Shown: piece by piece, positions 23,732-35,345 of the stretch | Layout of the letters: every line of letters starts with the position of its first letter | Position numbering within the stretch: position 1 is the first letter of the stretch | Assembly: GCA_964017195.1 (NCBI GenBank) | Contig: OZ024890.1 | Location: 68,625,376 to 68,689,375 of the forward strand | Length of the DNA: 64,000 nucleotides | Reading direction: 5' to 3' | Source of the DNA: Siderastrea radians | Taxonomy: Eukaryota > Cnidaria > Anthozoa > Scleractinia > Rhizangiidae | Position numbers and translations under genes: made by a program | The notes under the pieces: generated by a model | Seen by the model: only the letters and a program-made list of their open reading frames with translations | Told to the model about the DNA's origin: nothing | Databases searched by the model: none

Positions 23732-25120
23732 TATATATTTAACAATTATTCTACGAGGGCGCGCTGGATATCGAATGATAGATAACCAACGAGGCGCGTA
23801 GCGCCGAGTTGGTTATAATCATTTGATATCCAGCAAGTCCGAGTAGAATAATTGTTTTATTAAAAACTTAACCACTGTTTAAAAAAAATCAAGAAAGAAC
23901 GGAAAAATGAGAAAAGAAAATTAAACGGAACAAGAATCGATCACATGACTGAACGAAAAAGGCGCCAAAACCTTGCGAAGTGTTGCAGCGTTTCATTGCA
24001 AAGCTGAATGAATCAATGAAGTGCTCGAAAGTGAACAAAGTAGCACAAGTTTTGGAGAAAAATCTTCTAATTATTGGCTCTGAAATATGGCACATGTTTG
24101 ATTTTTCCTGAGACATTGTTGTAATCTCGTTTAAAGCGGATTGAAGCTGTACAATTTCGCCACATTAACTGCTGGAGTTGAAACTGAACAAGTTTGTAAT
24201 CTGTTCGCACAACGGAGCTATCATGTGCGTGTTTGATTGAACTGAAGACAGAACAAATTTGAACTTGAAGAGGTAATTTCTATGCAGCTCAGAAGCAAGA
24301 TTACTGTAGCGAGGAACATTAGAATTCATCATCATAGTTTGTTAAACGCAAAGCGCAAAATGCAGTAGTTCTTGGTTTAGAGGTTGCGGACGGAATGGTA
24401 AAAACAACATTCAAACAACTGGAAAAGCGATTCAACTCCGTTTACATGGCATCCGATTTCTATCTGAGCATTTGGACCTGTTGGAACACAGAGCTACAAC
24501 GAGTGCAGGTAAACCAGTGTCAATTTTGCGTTTGTAAAGCCGAAAAAAATCTCGCCCTTCCTTCCTTCTTGGTAGTTTGCAGCTGTATTTTTTTTAGTAC
24601 TTGTTTAGACTGATTCATGATTTTCGCACCGACTTGCTATGAATGTGTGATAGTTTTATTAAAATGCTCCTGCCCCATTTCATTGTGTTTTATTTTATGT
24701 CTTGTCTTGATATTTTGAGGTGGAAAGCCTTCCTGATAAAACCTACCGTTTGTTCAATTTCAATGATCGACGTGACGATCGATGAAAGAACTTAATTGTA
24801 AACACAACGCTTTATGCTTAAATTTCCATTTCTGCCCACTTTCTTCAAACAATTTTGACTTGTGTTAGACGACGCTGTTAGTGATGCTTGTTGGTGACGA
24901 TGTTGGAATTTCTGCTTAATTTAAATTCGCTGTCAAGTGATTCGTTTTCTGGTCCATTTTTCTCGTCGGGTTGCTCGCGAGGAAAAAACTTTCAGCTCAC
25001 TTTGTTGTTGAGTGTTCATTGACCATATTTGTCGCAGCAGGTATATGAGCTGATAGCCTAGCTCCGTTCAGCCAATCAAAATGCTAGAAATCCAATATAC
25101 CTAGTCCAGTTTTTAATAAA
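23732..25120. repeat. Tandem ~1.4-kb repeat, copy A
   Basis: Starts TATATTTAACAATTATTCTA and ends AGTCCAGTTTTTAATAAA. A second, closely similar copy begins 1459 bases later (25191-26590). The differences are scattered substitutions and small indels. It encodes no recognised protein; the short frames at 23889-24116 and 24395-24613 recur in copy B but with no known domain. The repeat opens with a 108-bp foldback. Confidence 0.85.
23743..23850. repeat. ~108-bp foldback palindrome (copy A)
   Basis: Arms CAATTATTCTAC...GCTGGATATC...ATAACCAAC pair with GTTGGTTAT...GATATCCAGC...GTAGAATAATTG around a centre GCGTAGCGC. The same structure recurs at about 25203-25310. It could be an independent foldback element used as the repeat's left end, or a structural element of it. 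Confidence 0.75.
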
Positions 25121-25124
25121 TATG

Positions 25125-25197
<73 letters not shown>
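25121..25197. repeat. (TA)n microsatellite between repeat copies
   Basis: About 75 bases of nearly pure TA separate copies A and B. Confidence 0.9.
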
Positions 25198-25200
<3 letters not shown>

Positions 25201-26589
25201 ACAATTATTCTACGAGGGCGCGCTGGATATCAAATGATAGATAACCAACGAGGCGCGTAGCGCCGAGTTGGTTATAATCATTTGATATCCAGCAAGCCCG
25301 AGTAGAATAATTGTTTTATTAAAAACTTAACCACTGTTAAAAAAATATCTAGAAAGAACGGGAAACGGATGATGAGAAAAGAGATAAAAAGGGAACAAGA
25401 ATCGATCACATGACTGAACGAAAAAGGCGCCAAAACCTTGCGAAGTGTTGCAGCGTTTCATTGCAAAGCTGAATGAATCAATGAAAACTGCTCGAAAGAG
25501 AACAAAGTAGCACAAGTTTTGGAAAAAATCTTCCCATTATTGGCTCTGAAATATGGCACATGTTTGATTTTTCCTGAAACATTGTTGTAATCATCGTTCA
25601 AAGCGGATTGAAGCTGTACTATTTCACCATATTAGCTGCTGGAGTTGAAACGGAACAAGTTTGTAATCTGTTCGCACAACGGAGCCATCATGTACATGTG
25701 CGTGTTTGATCGAGCTGAAGACAGAACTAATTTGAACTTGAAGAAGTAATTTCTATGCAGCTCAGAGGCGAGATTAATGTAGCGAGGAACATTAGAATTC
25801 ACCATCAGAGTTTGTTAAACGCAAAGCACAAAATGTAGTTGTTCTCGGTTTTGAGGTTGAGGACAGAATGGTAAAAACAACATTCAAACAACTGGAAAAG
25901 CGATTCAACTTCGTTTACATGGCGTCCGCTTTCTACCTGAGCATTTGGATCTGTTGGAACACAGAGCTACAACGAGTGCAGGTAAACCAATGTCAATTTT
26001 GCGTGTTAAAGCCGAAAAAAACTCGCCCTTCCTTCCTTCTTGTAGTTTGCAGCTGTAGTTTGTTTAGTACTTGTTTAGACTACTTCATGATTTTAGCACT
26101 AACTCGCCGTGAATGTGTGACAGTTTTTATTAAATGCTTCTGCCCCATTTCACTGCGTTTTATTTTGTATCTTGTCTTGATATTTTGAAGTGAAACGCTT
26201 TCCTGATAAAACATACCTTTTGTTCAATTTTTATGATCGACGAGACGATCGATAAAAGAAATTAATTGTAAACACAACGCTTAATGCTTAAATTTCTATT
26301 TCTGCACAGTTTCTTCAAACAATTTTGGCTAGTGTTAGACGACGCTGTTGGTGATGCTTGTTGGTGACGCTGTTGGAATTTCTGCTTAATTTAAATTATC
26401 TGCCAAGTGAGTTTTCTCGTCCATTTTTCTCGCCGGGTTGCTCGCGAGGGAAAAAAAACTTTCAGCTTACTTTGTTGTTAAATGTTTGTTGACCATATTT
26501 GGTCGCAGCAGGTATATGAGCTGATAGCCTAGCTCCGTTGAGCCAATCAAAATGCCAGAAAACCAATATACCAAGTCCAGTTTTTAATA

Positions 26590-26590
<1 letters not shown>
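25191..26590. repeat. Tandem ~1.4-kb repeat, copy B
   Basis: Second copy of the 23732-25120 repeat. It starts with the same foldback (25203-25310) and ends at CCAAGTCCAGTTTTTAATAA, then runs into another (TA)n. Small indels versus copy A make the end-to-end offset 1471 rather than 1459. Confidence 0.85.
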
Positions 26591-26654
<64 letters not shown>

Positions 26655-26660
26655 ATATAT
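26591..26660. repeat. (TA)n run at the 5' border of the hAT element
   Basis: TA dinucleotides with two TACA interruptions near 26638-26650, ending directly at the CAGGGACCGCGG terminus. Confidence 0.9.
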
Positions 26661-26857
26661 CAGGGACCGCGGAGACCATTTAAAGTGGTAGGGCTAAAAA
26701 ATCCGGCCAATACAAACAAACGTCAGACGAAAGATCTGTGTTTCGCCATTTATCTTGCATTCGCGCTGTCTTGTTTAAAACCTCAATAAATATAGATACA
26801 ATATGTATACTATTCAATACAGTCACTATGTTAATAAACCTACCCATACGCTGATCG

Positions 26858-29046
26858 CTACTCTTTGAATTTTCCGAAGTTTCTCTTTCGGTTCTCATTG
26901 CGGGAAACAAACTCCTTTGCAACCTCCGTGATAGGGACACTGTCTGTTCTTTGCTTGTGGCCGTTTAGCACTGCTAGGTTAGTAAATCTGTCATCGCTCA
27001 TTCTGGATCGAAGCCAGGTCTTCAGACGTCGTGCAGATGAAAATGAACGCTCGCCAGCAGCACTGGTAGCCGGATTTACGGCGAGCAGCTTACAGACAGT
27101 TTGGACTTCTTGTATTAGCTTCTTTTCTGGTTCAGGAAACTGCGACACGGCCAACAGGATTTCGTCAAAACATGATATCTTCTCCTCCTTTAACATAACT
27201 TCCAAAGTACTAAGTTGCCCAGGTAACGCCCCAGTATCGGTATCCTCGCTGTACGATTCTTGAATAAACTTGAATTCTGCCTCATAGTCTTCACCATTAG
27301 CAGCTTTAACCAGGAGGGTCTCCATCTGGGCGTAGGAGGTGAAGCTCTCCTGGTTAAAGCGCTGATCGATGGCACTGACGATTAGATCGATAGCCTCATA
27401 GTAGACCCTTCTGAGGTGATCTTTGGCGGTTTGGGGATAGCTTGGTGCACCAGCACCAACTTCCAGTCTGGCCGGAGCACGTCGCTTTCTTGGAAGCGTT
27501 GGTTCGCCAACCAGGCCTTCACTCTTGCGGGAAACATTAGCATAGAAATGGTCAAAGTTCTGATCATTGCGCATTTTAGTGAGCGTCTCCTTTGTAAGAT
27601 TTGCCAGGCGTTGTCCACTGACAGCAGCCATCTTAGTACCCTGAAGAGTCTTAGATAGATTATCAGTGTGGGAATAAAGCCGCTCTCCAAGATGCAAACC
27701 AAAAAAAAAGTCAAATCGTTCCATTTGGGCCTTGCATCCTATTATCCTTGCACGCACATCGGGCTGTAATCGTTCGGACAAACAAACATCCCACTCTTCC
27801 ATAAGAACTGCATAGTTCTCAAGAATTCGTCGGAAACAACTGGCTCTAACCGTCCACCTTGTAGGGCAAAGTCCAATAATTCCACGGGAACTAGTATCCT
27901 CGTCTTCCGTCTCCAAATTTTCCTTAAGCTGTTGAAGTAAGCACTCCCGCTTTGGTGAAAATTTGATCAGGGTGACAATCTCCTTCGCAATATCCATTGT
28001 TTGTGACAACAGTTGACAGTTGCAGGTCATATCTTTCACGCTTAAACTCAAAGAGTGAGCATAGCAGTGGGTAGGATGTGCTTTAGGTTCAACCTCTTGA
28101 ATTCGTTTAGCCACACCCGTTTTGGGCCCAAGCATATTGCTTGCTCCATCATAACATTGACCCCTGCAGTTGGTTAGTGAAAGACCTAGTCTAGCCAAAG
28201 TGTCCTTAATAGCTGTTACTATTGTCTCCGCCATAATATTTGGAATTTTGATGAACCCAATGAAGTCTTCATGTGCAACAAGAGAGTCATCGACCCATCG
28301 AATGCAAATCGTGAGTTGTTCTTTATTACTTATATCGGTATACTCATCACAGATGATAGCGAAAAAGATAGCCTTTTGAATGTCGGATACTAAATCTTGG
28401 ATGACCCTGCTGGCAAGAATAGCTATTAACTCATTTTGGATTTCGTGAGAAGTATATTTGTCGGCGGTCCTATTGAGCCACACTAACAGCTCAGGGCGAT
28501 CCTTGGCTCTAAGCTGCAGCAACTGCAAAAAGTTTGATTCTCCCTCGGTACTTCCTTGAAATGCAAGGCCTTGACGAGCTAGAAACTGTAGACATTCAAT
28601 AATTGCAACGAGACATCGGCAATTTTCTTCCATCGTTGCTCTTGCTGTCTCGTTCATCATTTCAACAACATTACCACACGAGGGTATTGTTGTAGAGTAT
28701 TCTACGGCCAATTTATGGCAATAAGAATTCTGGTGCTCTCTAAATTGAGCCAACGCATTTTTCCAGTTGGAGAATCCCGACTGTACGAATACGAGTTCTT
28801 TATTCCTGGCACTATTCAAATTTGACTTTTGTTTTGCACACAAGAAGCACAAAACTGCATCTTTATCTACAACATAATGAAGCCAAGGATAATCCCTCAA
28901 CCACTTGGCATTAAAGGAACGATTTTGTTTACCAACTTTTGTCTTAGGGAATTGGAAGTTCATCGGCTGAAATGGCTCTGATTGTGTGGGAGGCAGTGGC
29001 ACTGATGTTTCATGATGCAGGAGATCGCTGGTACATGGTTGTGGAT
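26858..29046 (-). CDS. hAT transposase (ZMYM1/DUF4371-type)
   Basis: The main exon encodes about 728 residues ending in a stop at 26858. It should catalyse cut-and-paste transposition by an RNase H-fold DDE mechanism in the nucleus. In order I see a TTF-type zinc finger near the start (RSFNAKWLRDYPWL ... VLCFLCAKQK), a DUF4371-like region (AIICDEYTDISNKEQLTIC), an RNase H-like core (CRGQCYDGASNML ... HCYAHSLSLSV) and the hAT C-terminal dimerisation motif near the end (TSAAGERSFSSARRLKTWLR). The upstream limit is the acceptor ACACCTGCAG just before 29046; the more 5' open frame up to 29146 is T-rich intron sequence. The first coding exon is not identified; the F-box exons upstream on the same strand might supply it. 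No stop or frameshift seen. Confidence 0.9.
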
Positions 29047-29464
29047 CTGCAGGTGTATAACAGTAAAAAAATAAAAAAGATCTGCAGGTGTAAAAAAAGA
29101 ATAGTACTACGTAACAAGAACTGAAGGAAAATCGCATGACTGTCATGACGCCAGTTTTTACTTATTCAAAATAGAACCTCAAAAAAGGCTAAAATCAAGT
29201 ACGACACTAACTTTAACATTCACAGCGGTTATTGTCTACTCATTTGATGCCATGATATGTTTCTTAATACTAGGAATACAAACAACTACGGTTCAATTCT
29301 AAGTAATTCAAATGGCTGGCTCGTGCTAGATGACTTTTGAATCAAGGTTTATTCAGCACAATATTCAACTTTTAAAAATACAGTATTAGCAAGCATTAGC
29401 ATAAGGAAAACTGGCCATTTAGTCAGGTGACTACCCACTGTAACTGTTTCAAAGCGAAATTACA

Positions 29465-30113
29465 TCATAGCAAAACGATGCTGGTATCAAACTCTGACCC
29501 TAATGAACGCAAAATAGGTTCATCGATTGAAAAACGCGACATTTCTAAAAAGAAAGGACCATTGTGCTCAAGTATGTATCTTACATCACTTAGTGAGAAT
29601 TTGATTCCGACTAAACCCAACATGAACAGCGAAGGCTGCGAACAAGCAATAGCTACTGCTTCTCTAGCTGATATGCCAACTAGTCTCTAGCAACAATGTC
29701 ATTGGTTCTTATTTTTGTACAATCGTTTAGTATCAAGGTTCGAATGGGTAACACAGGCCCCTGCCGCAACAAGAAACGAATCGAAGTTATGGGCTGCCCA
29801 CTTAGATCTAAATACTCAAGTTTACTTGAGCAAGCTAGGCTCTTGTGTAAAATGGCCATTGATTTGACATTTACTTCCACTATTTCGATATATCTTAAAG
29901 AAAAATGAATAAACCCCGGTGAATGAGACATTATGCTCTTTAGATGCTCTTCCGTTATATACTGGATGTTCCATTCATCGAGATGAAGAAAAGTCCACAA
30001 ACAGTTGCTGTCTGAAATTCTTCTCCATCGCTTGGAGACGCGGGACAGGGACGTTACAATTTCTCTCACGGAAAATCGTTTAAATATACCCTCTAGCAGC
30101 TCATCTGACAGTG
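29465..30113 (-). pseudogene. F-box/LRR protein exon inside the hAT element, one-base frameshift
   Basis: After an acceptor (ATGCACAACAG) the exon reads LSDELLEGIFKRFSVREIV, then SRVSKRWRRI, a clear F-box (Skp1-binding) motif. Leucine-rich repeats follow, e.g. SSKLEYLDLSGQPITS and RTLILNDCTKIRTND. At about 29685 the frame meets a stop, while the next frame continues as LRR-like sequence (VGISAREAVAIACSQPSLF ...) to a TGA at 29465. A single missing base explains this. F-box/LRR proteins are substrate receptors of SCF ubiquitin ligases. The location inside the hAT ends marks it as a captured host gene or a cargo gene. The missing base may be decay or an assembly error. Confidence 0.75.
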
Positions 30114-30348
30114 CTGTTGTGCATAAATAAAAAATAAATAATTTAATAGTAAAATATATCTTCGTACTTCTGTTTAATAAATAAAAGTACTTTGTCTTTT
30201 TCTGAATGAAAACACTCGGAGTTACAGCGCTTCATTACAACGGAACAACCCCTTCACCCCCAAAGTTGGCATATAAGCTTAATAAAAAATAATATTGCTT
30301 AGGATCTCACAAAGCAATCCGAACCAAAAATATTTGTGTAGCACAAAC

Positions 30349-30429
30349 CTTCAATGCCTATAGCATTTCCTCCAACATTAGCATTAGCTCCATCCACGTG
30401 CACGGTCTCCGTTGGGGCACTTGAGTTAT
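30349..30429 (-). CDS. Upstream exon of the F-box/LRR fragment
   Basis: An 81-base exon between acceptor TTGCTAG and donor GAAG|GTTTGT encodes NSSAPTETVHVDGANANVGG and NAIGIE. It starts with two bases and ends with one base of split codons, and joins the F-box exon in frame (…GIE-A-LSDEL…). A further 5' exon ending at 30594 (FFKSVP, donor CCAG|GTAAAG) also fits the phase. Low-complexity N-terminus before the F-box, as is common in this family. Confidence 0.55.
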
Positions 30430-31037
30430 CTAGCAATAAAGTAGAGGAAGTCTTTAGTAAGTTTTAATAAGCTTAATTCGTACGAGGATTTTCGATTCAT
30501 TGCAGTAAATATTGGAAATGTTTAGGAAACTATCTCGATTTTCTTCGTTTATGGCATCAATATTAACCGGTTAAATAGTCAAAAGGACTTTACCTGGCAC
30601 ACTTTTGAAAAAACTCTTGACATTTCCAAAGGAGAAAAGAAGAAAATAGAACAATTGAGTTAGCACAGTCAACGAGCAAACCACTTACTAAAATCTTACT
30701 GTCTGCAAGTATGGAGGTTGTGAAGCACGTGAGCAAATCGCCCTAGTCCCGCTCGTCCGTGTCTGTCATACAGTAGGAACGCCTGTGAAATAAACTGCCG
30801 CCGCAGAGCTTTACCATGCCTTTAACGTGAGACAAATTTGCAAGAGTACACGCGTTTTATCACTTTCAAGTAGTATTTTCCATATATTATTCATGTCAAC
30901 TGGAGCCCTAGAAAAAAAAATCCCAGCAATAAAAAAAATCCATATTTTATCCATGTCAGCTGGAGCCCTAACAAATAAATACTAGCCAAAAAAGTGGTAG
31001 GGCTATAGCCCTACAACCCCCTCCCCCTCCGCGGTCC

Positions 31038-31040
<3 letters not shown>

Positions 31041-31069
<29 letters not shown>
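31041..31069. repeat. (TA)n between hAT element and satellite
   Basis: Twenty-nine bases of TA separate the hAT 3' terminus from the first satellite core. Together with 26591-26660 it is probably one original (TA)n tract split by the hAT insertion. Confidence 0.9.
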
Positions 31070-31070
<1 letters not shown>

Positions 31071-31071
<1 letters not shown>

Positions 31072-31342
31072 ACCTGGATTTTTGAAAAGGTGGCTCCTGA
31101 AGATTTGCCCATTTTGGCCGGAACGACACCGAAACCGGGTTTTTTGGACTCCCATGAGCCTAGAAACCACACGGGAGAGAAAAGAGAAGGGAGGGGAGAG
31201 AGGGGAGAAGAAAAAGGGACTGCTGGCACTCATAATTTTTATATTGCCTACTTTGGAGATAGTTTCTGAACGACAAAAAAGTGCTCGCGACACACCGCTC
31301 GGACACCTCAACCGAGCGGTACCGTTTTCAAAAATCCGGGTA
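31071..31342. mobile_element. Satellite core: MITE-like, TACCYGGATTTTTGAAAA inverted ends
   Basis: The first core starts TACCTGGATTTTTGAAAA and its right end, reversed, is TACCCGGATTTTTGAAAA: 18 bases with one mismatch, then GGT after one extra base. Outermost TA dinucleotides could be the target duplication, as for Tc1/mariner-type MITEs. Inside lie a 47-base pure-purine tract (31173-31219) and a 9-base-stem hairpin (31294-31320, ACCGCTCGG/CCGAGCGGT). There is no coding capacity. The other 31 cores are near copies. Confidence 0.75.
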
Positions 31343-34300
31343 TATATTGGCATGAAATGGGCTAAAATGGCCAAGAAATGCTCAAGAGGCCGCTCATCAG
31401 CCAGAATTCGGTCATTTTTTGCCATCCGACAACAATTGCTTGCAATATCTACCTGGATTTTTGAAAAGGTGGCTCCTGAAGATTTGCCCATTTTGGCCGG
31501 AACGACACCGAAACCGCGTTTTTTGGACTCCCATGAGCCTAGAAACCACACGGGAGAGAAAAGAGAAGGGAGGGGAGAGAGGGGAGAAGAAAAAGGGACT
31601 GCTGGCACTCATAATTTTTATATTGCCTACTTTGGAGATAGTTTCTGAACGACAAAAAAGTGCTCGCGACGCACCGCTCGGACACCTCAACCGAGCGGTA
31701 CCGTTTTCAAAAATCCGGGTATATATTGGCATGAAATGGGCTAAAATGGCCAAGAAATGCTCAAGAGGCCGCTCATCAGCCAGAATTCGGTCATTTTTTG
31801 CCATCTGACAACAATTGCTTGCAATATCTACCTGGATTTTTGAAAAGGTGGCTCCTGAAGATTTGCCCATTTTGGCCGGAACGACACCGAAACCGGGTTT
31901 TTTGGACTCCCATGAGCCTAGAAACCACACGGGAGAGAAAAGAGAAGGGAGGGGAGAGAGGGGAGAAGAAAAAGGGACTGCTGGCACTCATAATTTTTAT
32001 ATTGCCTACTTTGGAGATAGTTTCTGAACGACAAAAAAGTGCTCGCGACACACCGCTCGGACACCTCAACCGAGCGGTACCGTTTTCAAAAATCCGGGTA
32101 TATATTGGCATGAAATGGGCTAAAATGGCCAAGAAATGCTCAAGAGGCCGCTCATCAGCCAGAATTCGGTCATTTTTTGCCATCCGACAACAATTGCTTG
32201 CAATATCTACCTGGATTTTTGAAAAGGTGGCTCCTGAAGATTTGCCCATTTTGGCCGGAACGACACCGAAACCGGGTTTTTTGGACTCCCATGAGCCTAG
32301 AAACCACACGGGAGAGAAAAGAGAAGGGAGGGGAGAGAGGGGAGAAGAAAAAGGGACTGCTGGCACTCATAATTTTTATATTGCCTACTTTGGAGATAGT
32401 TTCTGAACGACAAAAAAGTGCTCGCGACACACCGCTCGGACACCTCAACCGAGCGGTACCGTTTTCAAAAATCCGGGTATATATTGGCATGAAATGGGCT
32501 AAAATGGCCAAGAAATGCTCAAGAGGCCGCTCATCAGCCAGAATTCGGTCATTTTTTGCCATCTGACAACAATTGCTTGCAATATCTACCTGGATTTTTG
32601 AAAAGGTGGCTCCTGAAGATTTGCCCATTTTGGCCGGAACGACACCGAAACCGGGTTTTTTGGACTCCCATGAGCCTAGAAACCACACGGGAGAGAAAAG
32701 AGAAGGGAGGGGAGAGAGGGGAGAAGAAAAAGGGACTGCTGGCACTCATAATTTTTATATTGCCTACTTTGGAGATAGTTTCTGAACGACAAAAAAGTGC
32801 TCGCGACACACCGCTCGGACACCTCAACCGAGCGGTACCGTTTTCAAAAATCCGGGTATATATTGGCATGAAATGGGCTAAAATGGCCAAGAAATGCTCA
32901 AGAGGCCGCTCATCAGCCAGAATTCGGTCATTTTTTGCCATCCGACAACAATTGCTTGCAATATCTACCTGGATTTTTGAAAAGGTGGCTCCTGAAGATT
33001 TGCCCATTTTGGCCGGAACGACACCGAAACCGGGTTTTTTGGACTCCCATGAGCCTAGAAACCACACGGGAGAGAAAAGAGAAGGGAGGGGAGAGAGGGG
33101 AGAAGAAAAAGGGACTGCTGGCACTCATAATTTTTATATTGCCTACTTTGGAGATAGTTTCTGAACGACAAAAAAGTGCTCGCGACACACCGCTCGGACA
33201 CCTCAACCGAGCGGTACCGTTTTCAAAAATCCGGGTATATATTGGCATGAAATGGGCTAAAATGGCCAAGAAATGCTCAAGAGGCCGCTCATCAGCCAGA
33301 ATTCGGTCATTTTTTGCCATCCGACAACAATTGCTTGCAATATCTACCTGGATTTTTGAAAAGGTGGCTCCTGAAGATTTGCCCATTTTGGCCGGAACGA
33401 CACCGAAACCGGGTTTTTTGGACTCCCATGAGCCTAGAAACCACACGGGAGAGAAAAGAGAAGGGAGGGGAGAGAGGGGAGAAGAAAAAGGGACTGCTGG
33501 CACTCATAATTTTTATATTGCCTACTTTGGAGATAGTTTCTGAACGACAAAAAAGTGCTCGCGACACACCGCTCGGACACCTCAACCGAGCGGTACCGTT
33601 TTCAAAAATCCGGGTATATATTGGCATGAAATGGGCTAAAATGGCCAAGAAATGCTCAAGAGGCCGCTCATCAGCCAGAATTCGGTCATTTTTTGCCATC
33701 CGACAACAATTGCTTGCAATATCTACCTGGATTTTTGAAAAGGTGGCTCCTGAAGATTTGCCCATTTTGGCCGGAACGACACCGAAACCGCGTTTTTTGG
33801 ACTCCCATGAGCCTAGAAACCACACGGGAGAGAAAAGAGAAGGGAGGGGAGAGAGGGGAGAAGAAAAAGGGACTGCTGGCACTCATAATTTTTATATTGC
33901 CTACTTTGGAGATAGTTTCTGAACGACAAAAAAGTGCTCGCGACGCACCGCTCGGACACCTCAACCGAGCGGTACCGTTTTCAAAAATCCGGGTATATAT
34001 TGGCATGAAATGGGCTAAAATGGCCAAGAAATGCTCAAGAGGCCGCTCATCAGCCAGAATTCGGTCATTTTTTGCCATCTGACAACAATTGCTTGCAATA
34101 TCTACCTGGATTTTTGAAAAGGTGGCTCCTGAAGATTTGCCCATTTTGGCCGGAACGACACCGAAACCGGGTTTTTTGGACTCCCATGAGCCTAGAAACC
34201 ACACGGGAGAGAAAAGAGAAGGGAGGGGAGAGAGGGGAGAAGAAAAAGGGACTGCTGGCACTCATAATTTTTATATTGCCTACTTTGGAGATAGTTTCTG

Positions 34301-35132
34301 AACGACAAAAAAGTGCTCGCGACACACCGCTCGGACACCTCAACCGAGCGGTACCGTTTTCAAAAATCCGGGTATATATTGGCATGAAATGGGCTAAAAT
34401 GGCCAAGAAATGCTCAAGAGGCCGCTCATCAGCCAGAATTCGGTCATTTTTTGCCATCCGACAACAATTGCTTGCAATATCTACCTGGATTTTTGAAAAG
34501 GTGGCTCCTGAAGATTTGCCCATTTTGGCCGGAACGACACCGAAACCGGGTTTTTTGGACTCCCATGAGCCTAGAAACCACACGGGAGAGAAAAGAGAAG
34601 GGAGGGGAGAGAGGGGAGAAGAAAAAGGGACTGCTGGCACTCATAATTTTTATATTGCCTACTTTGGAGATAGTTTCTGAACGACAAAAAAGTGCTCGCG
34701 ACACACCGCTCGGACACCTCAACCGAGCGGTACCGTTTTCAAAAATCCGGGTATATATTGGCATGAAATGGGCTAAAATGGCCAAGAAATGCTCAAGAGG
34801 CCGCTCATCAGCCAGAATTCGGTCATTTTTTGCCATCTGACAACAATTGCTTGCAATATCTACCTGGATTTTTGAAAAGGTGGCTCCTGAAGATTTGCCC
34901 ATTTTGGCCGGAACGACACCGAAACCGGGTTTTTTGGACTCCCATGAGCCTAGAAACCACACGGGAGAGAAAAGAGAAGGGAGGGGAGAGAGGGGAGAAG
35001 AAAAAGGGACTGCTGGCACTCATAATTTTTATATTGCCTACTTTGGAGATAGTTTCTGAACGACAAAAAAGTGCTCGCGACACACCGCTCGGACACCTCA
35101 ACCGAGCGGTACCGTTTTCAAAAATCCGGGTA

Positions 35133-35345
35133 TATATTGGCATGAAATGGGCTAAAATGGCCAAGAAATGCTCAAGAGGCCGCTTATCAGCCAGAATTTG
35201 GTCATTTTTTGCCATCTGACAACAATTGCTTGCAATAATTATTGGCATGAAATGGGCTAAAATGGCCAAGAAATGCTCAAGAGGCCGCTCATCAGCCAGA
35301 ATTCGGTCATTTTTTTGCCATCTGACAACAATTGCTTGCAATATC
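35133..35345. repeat. Double linker (truncated 106-bp unit) in the satellite
   Basis: Between the cores at 34861 and 35346 there are two linkers in a row; the junction reads GCAATAATTATTGGCATG. Equivalent to deletion of one core. The same variant linker (CGCTTATCAGCC, AATTTGGTC) and junction recur at about 38271-38483. Confidence 0.85.

Larger units (their letters stand above)
26661..31040 (-). mobile_element. 4.38-kb hAT transposon carrying transposase and an F-box/LRR gene fragment
   Basis: The ends are CAGGGACCGCGGA and its exact inverted copy TCCGCGGTCCCTG. Just inside both is a further inverted match around AGTGGTAGGGCT. Both sides are (TA)n, so the 8-bp duplication expected for hAT is compatible (TATATATA) but cannot be proved. 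On the minus strand the element holds, 5' to 3', F-box/LRR exons (30.6-29.5 kb) then the transposase exon (29046-26858). The long terminal symmetry, the uninterrupted transposase and the location in a microsatellite suggest a relatively young, possibly autonomous copy. Confidence 0.88.
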
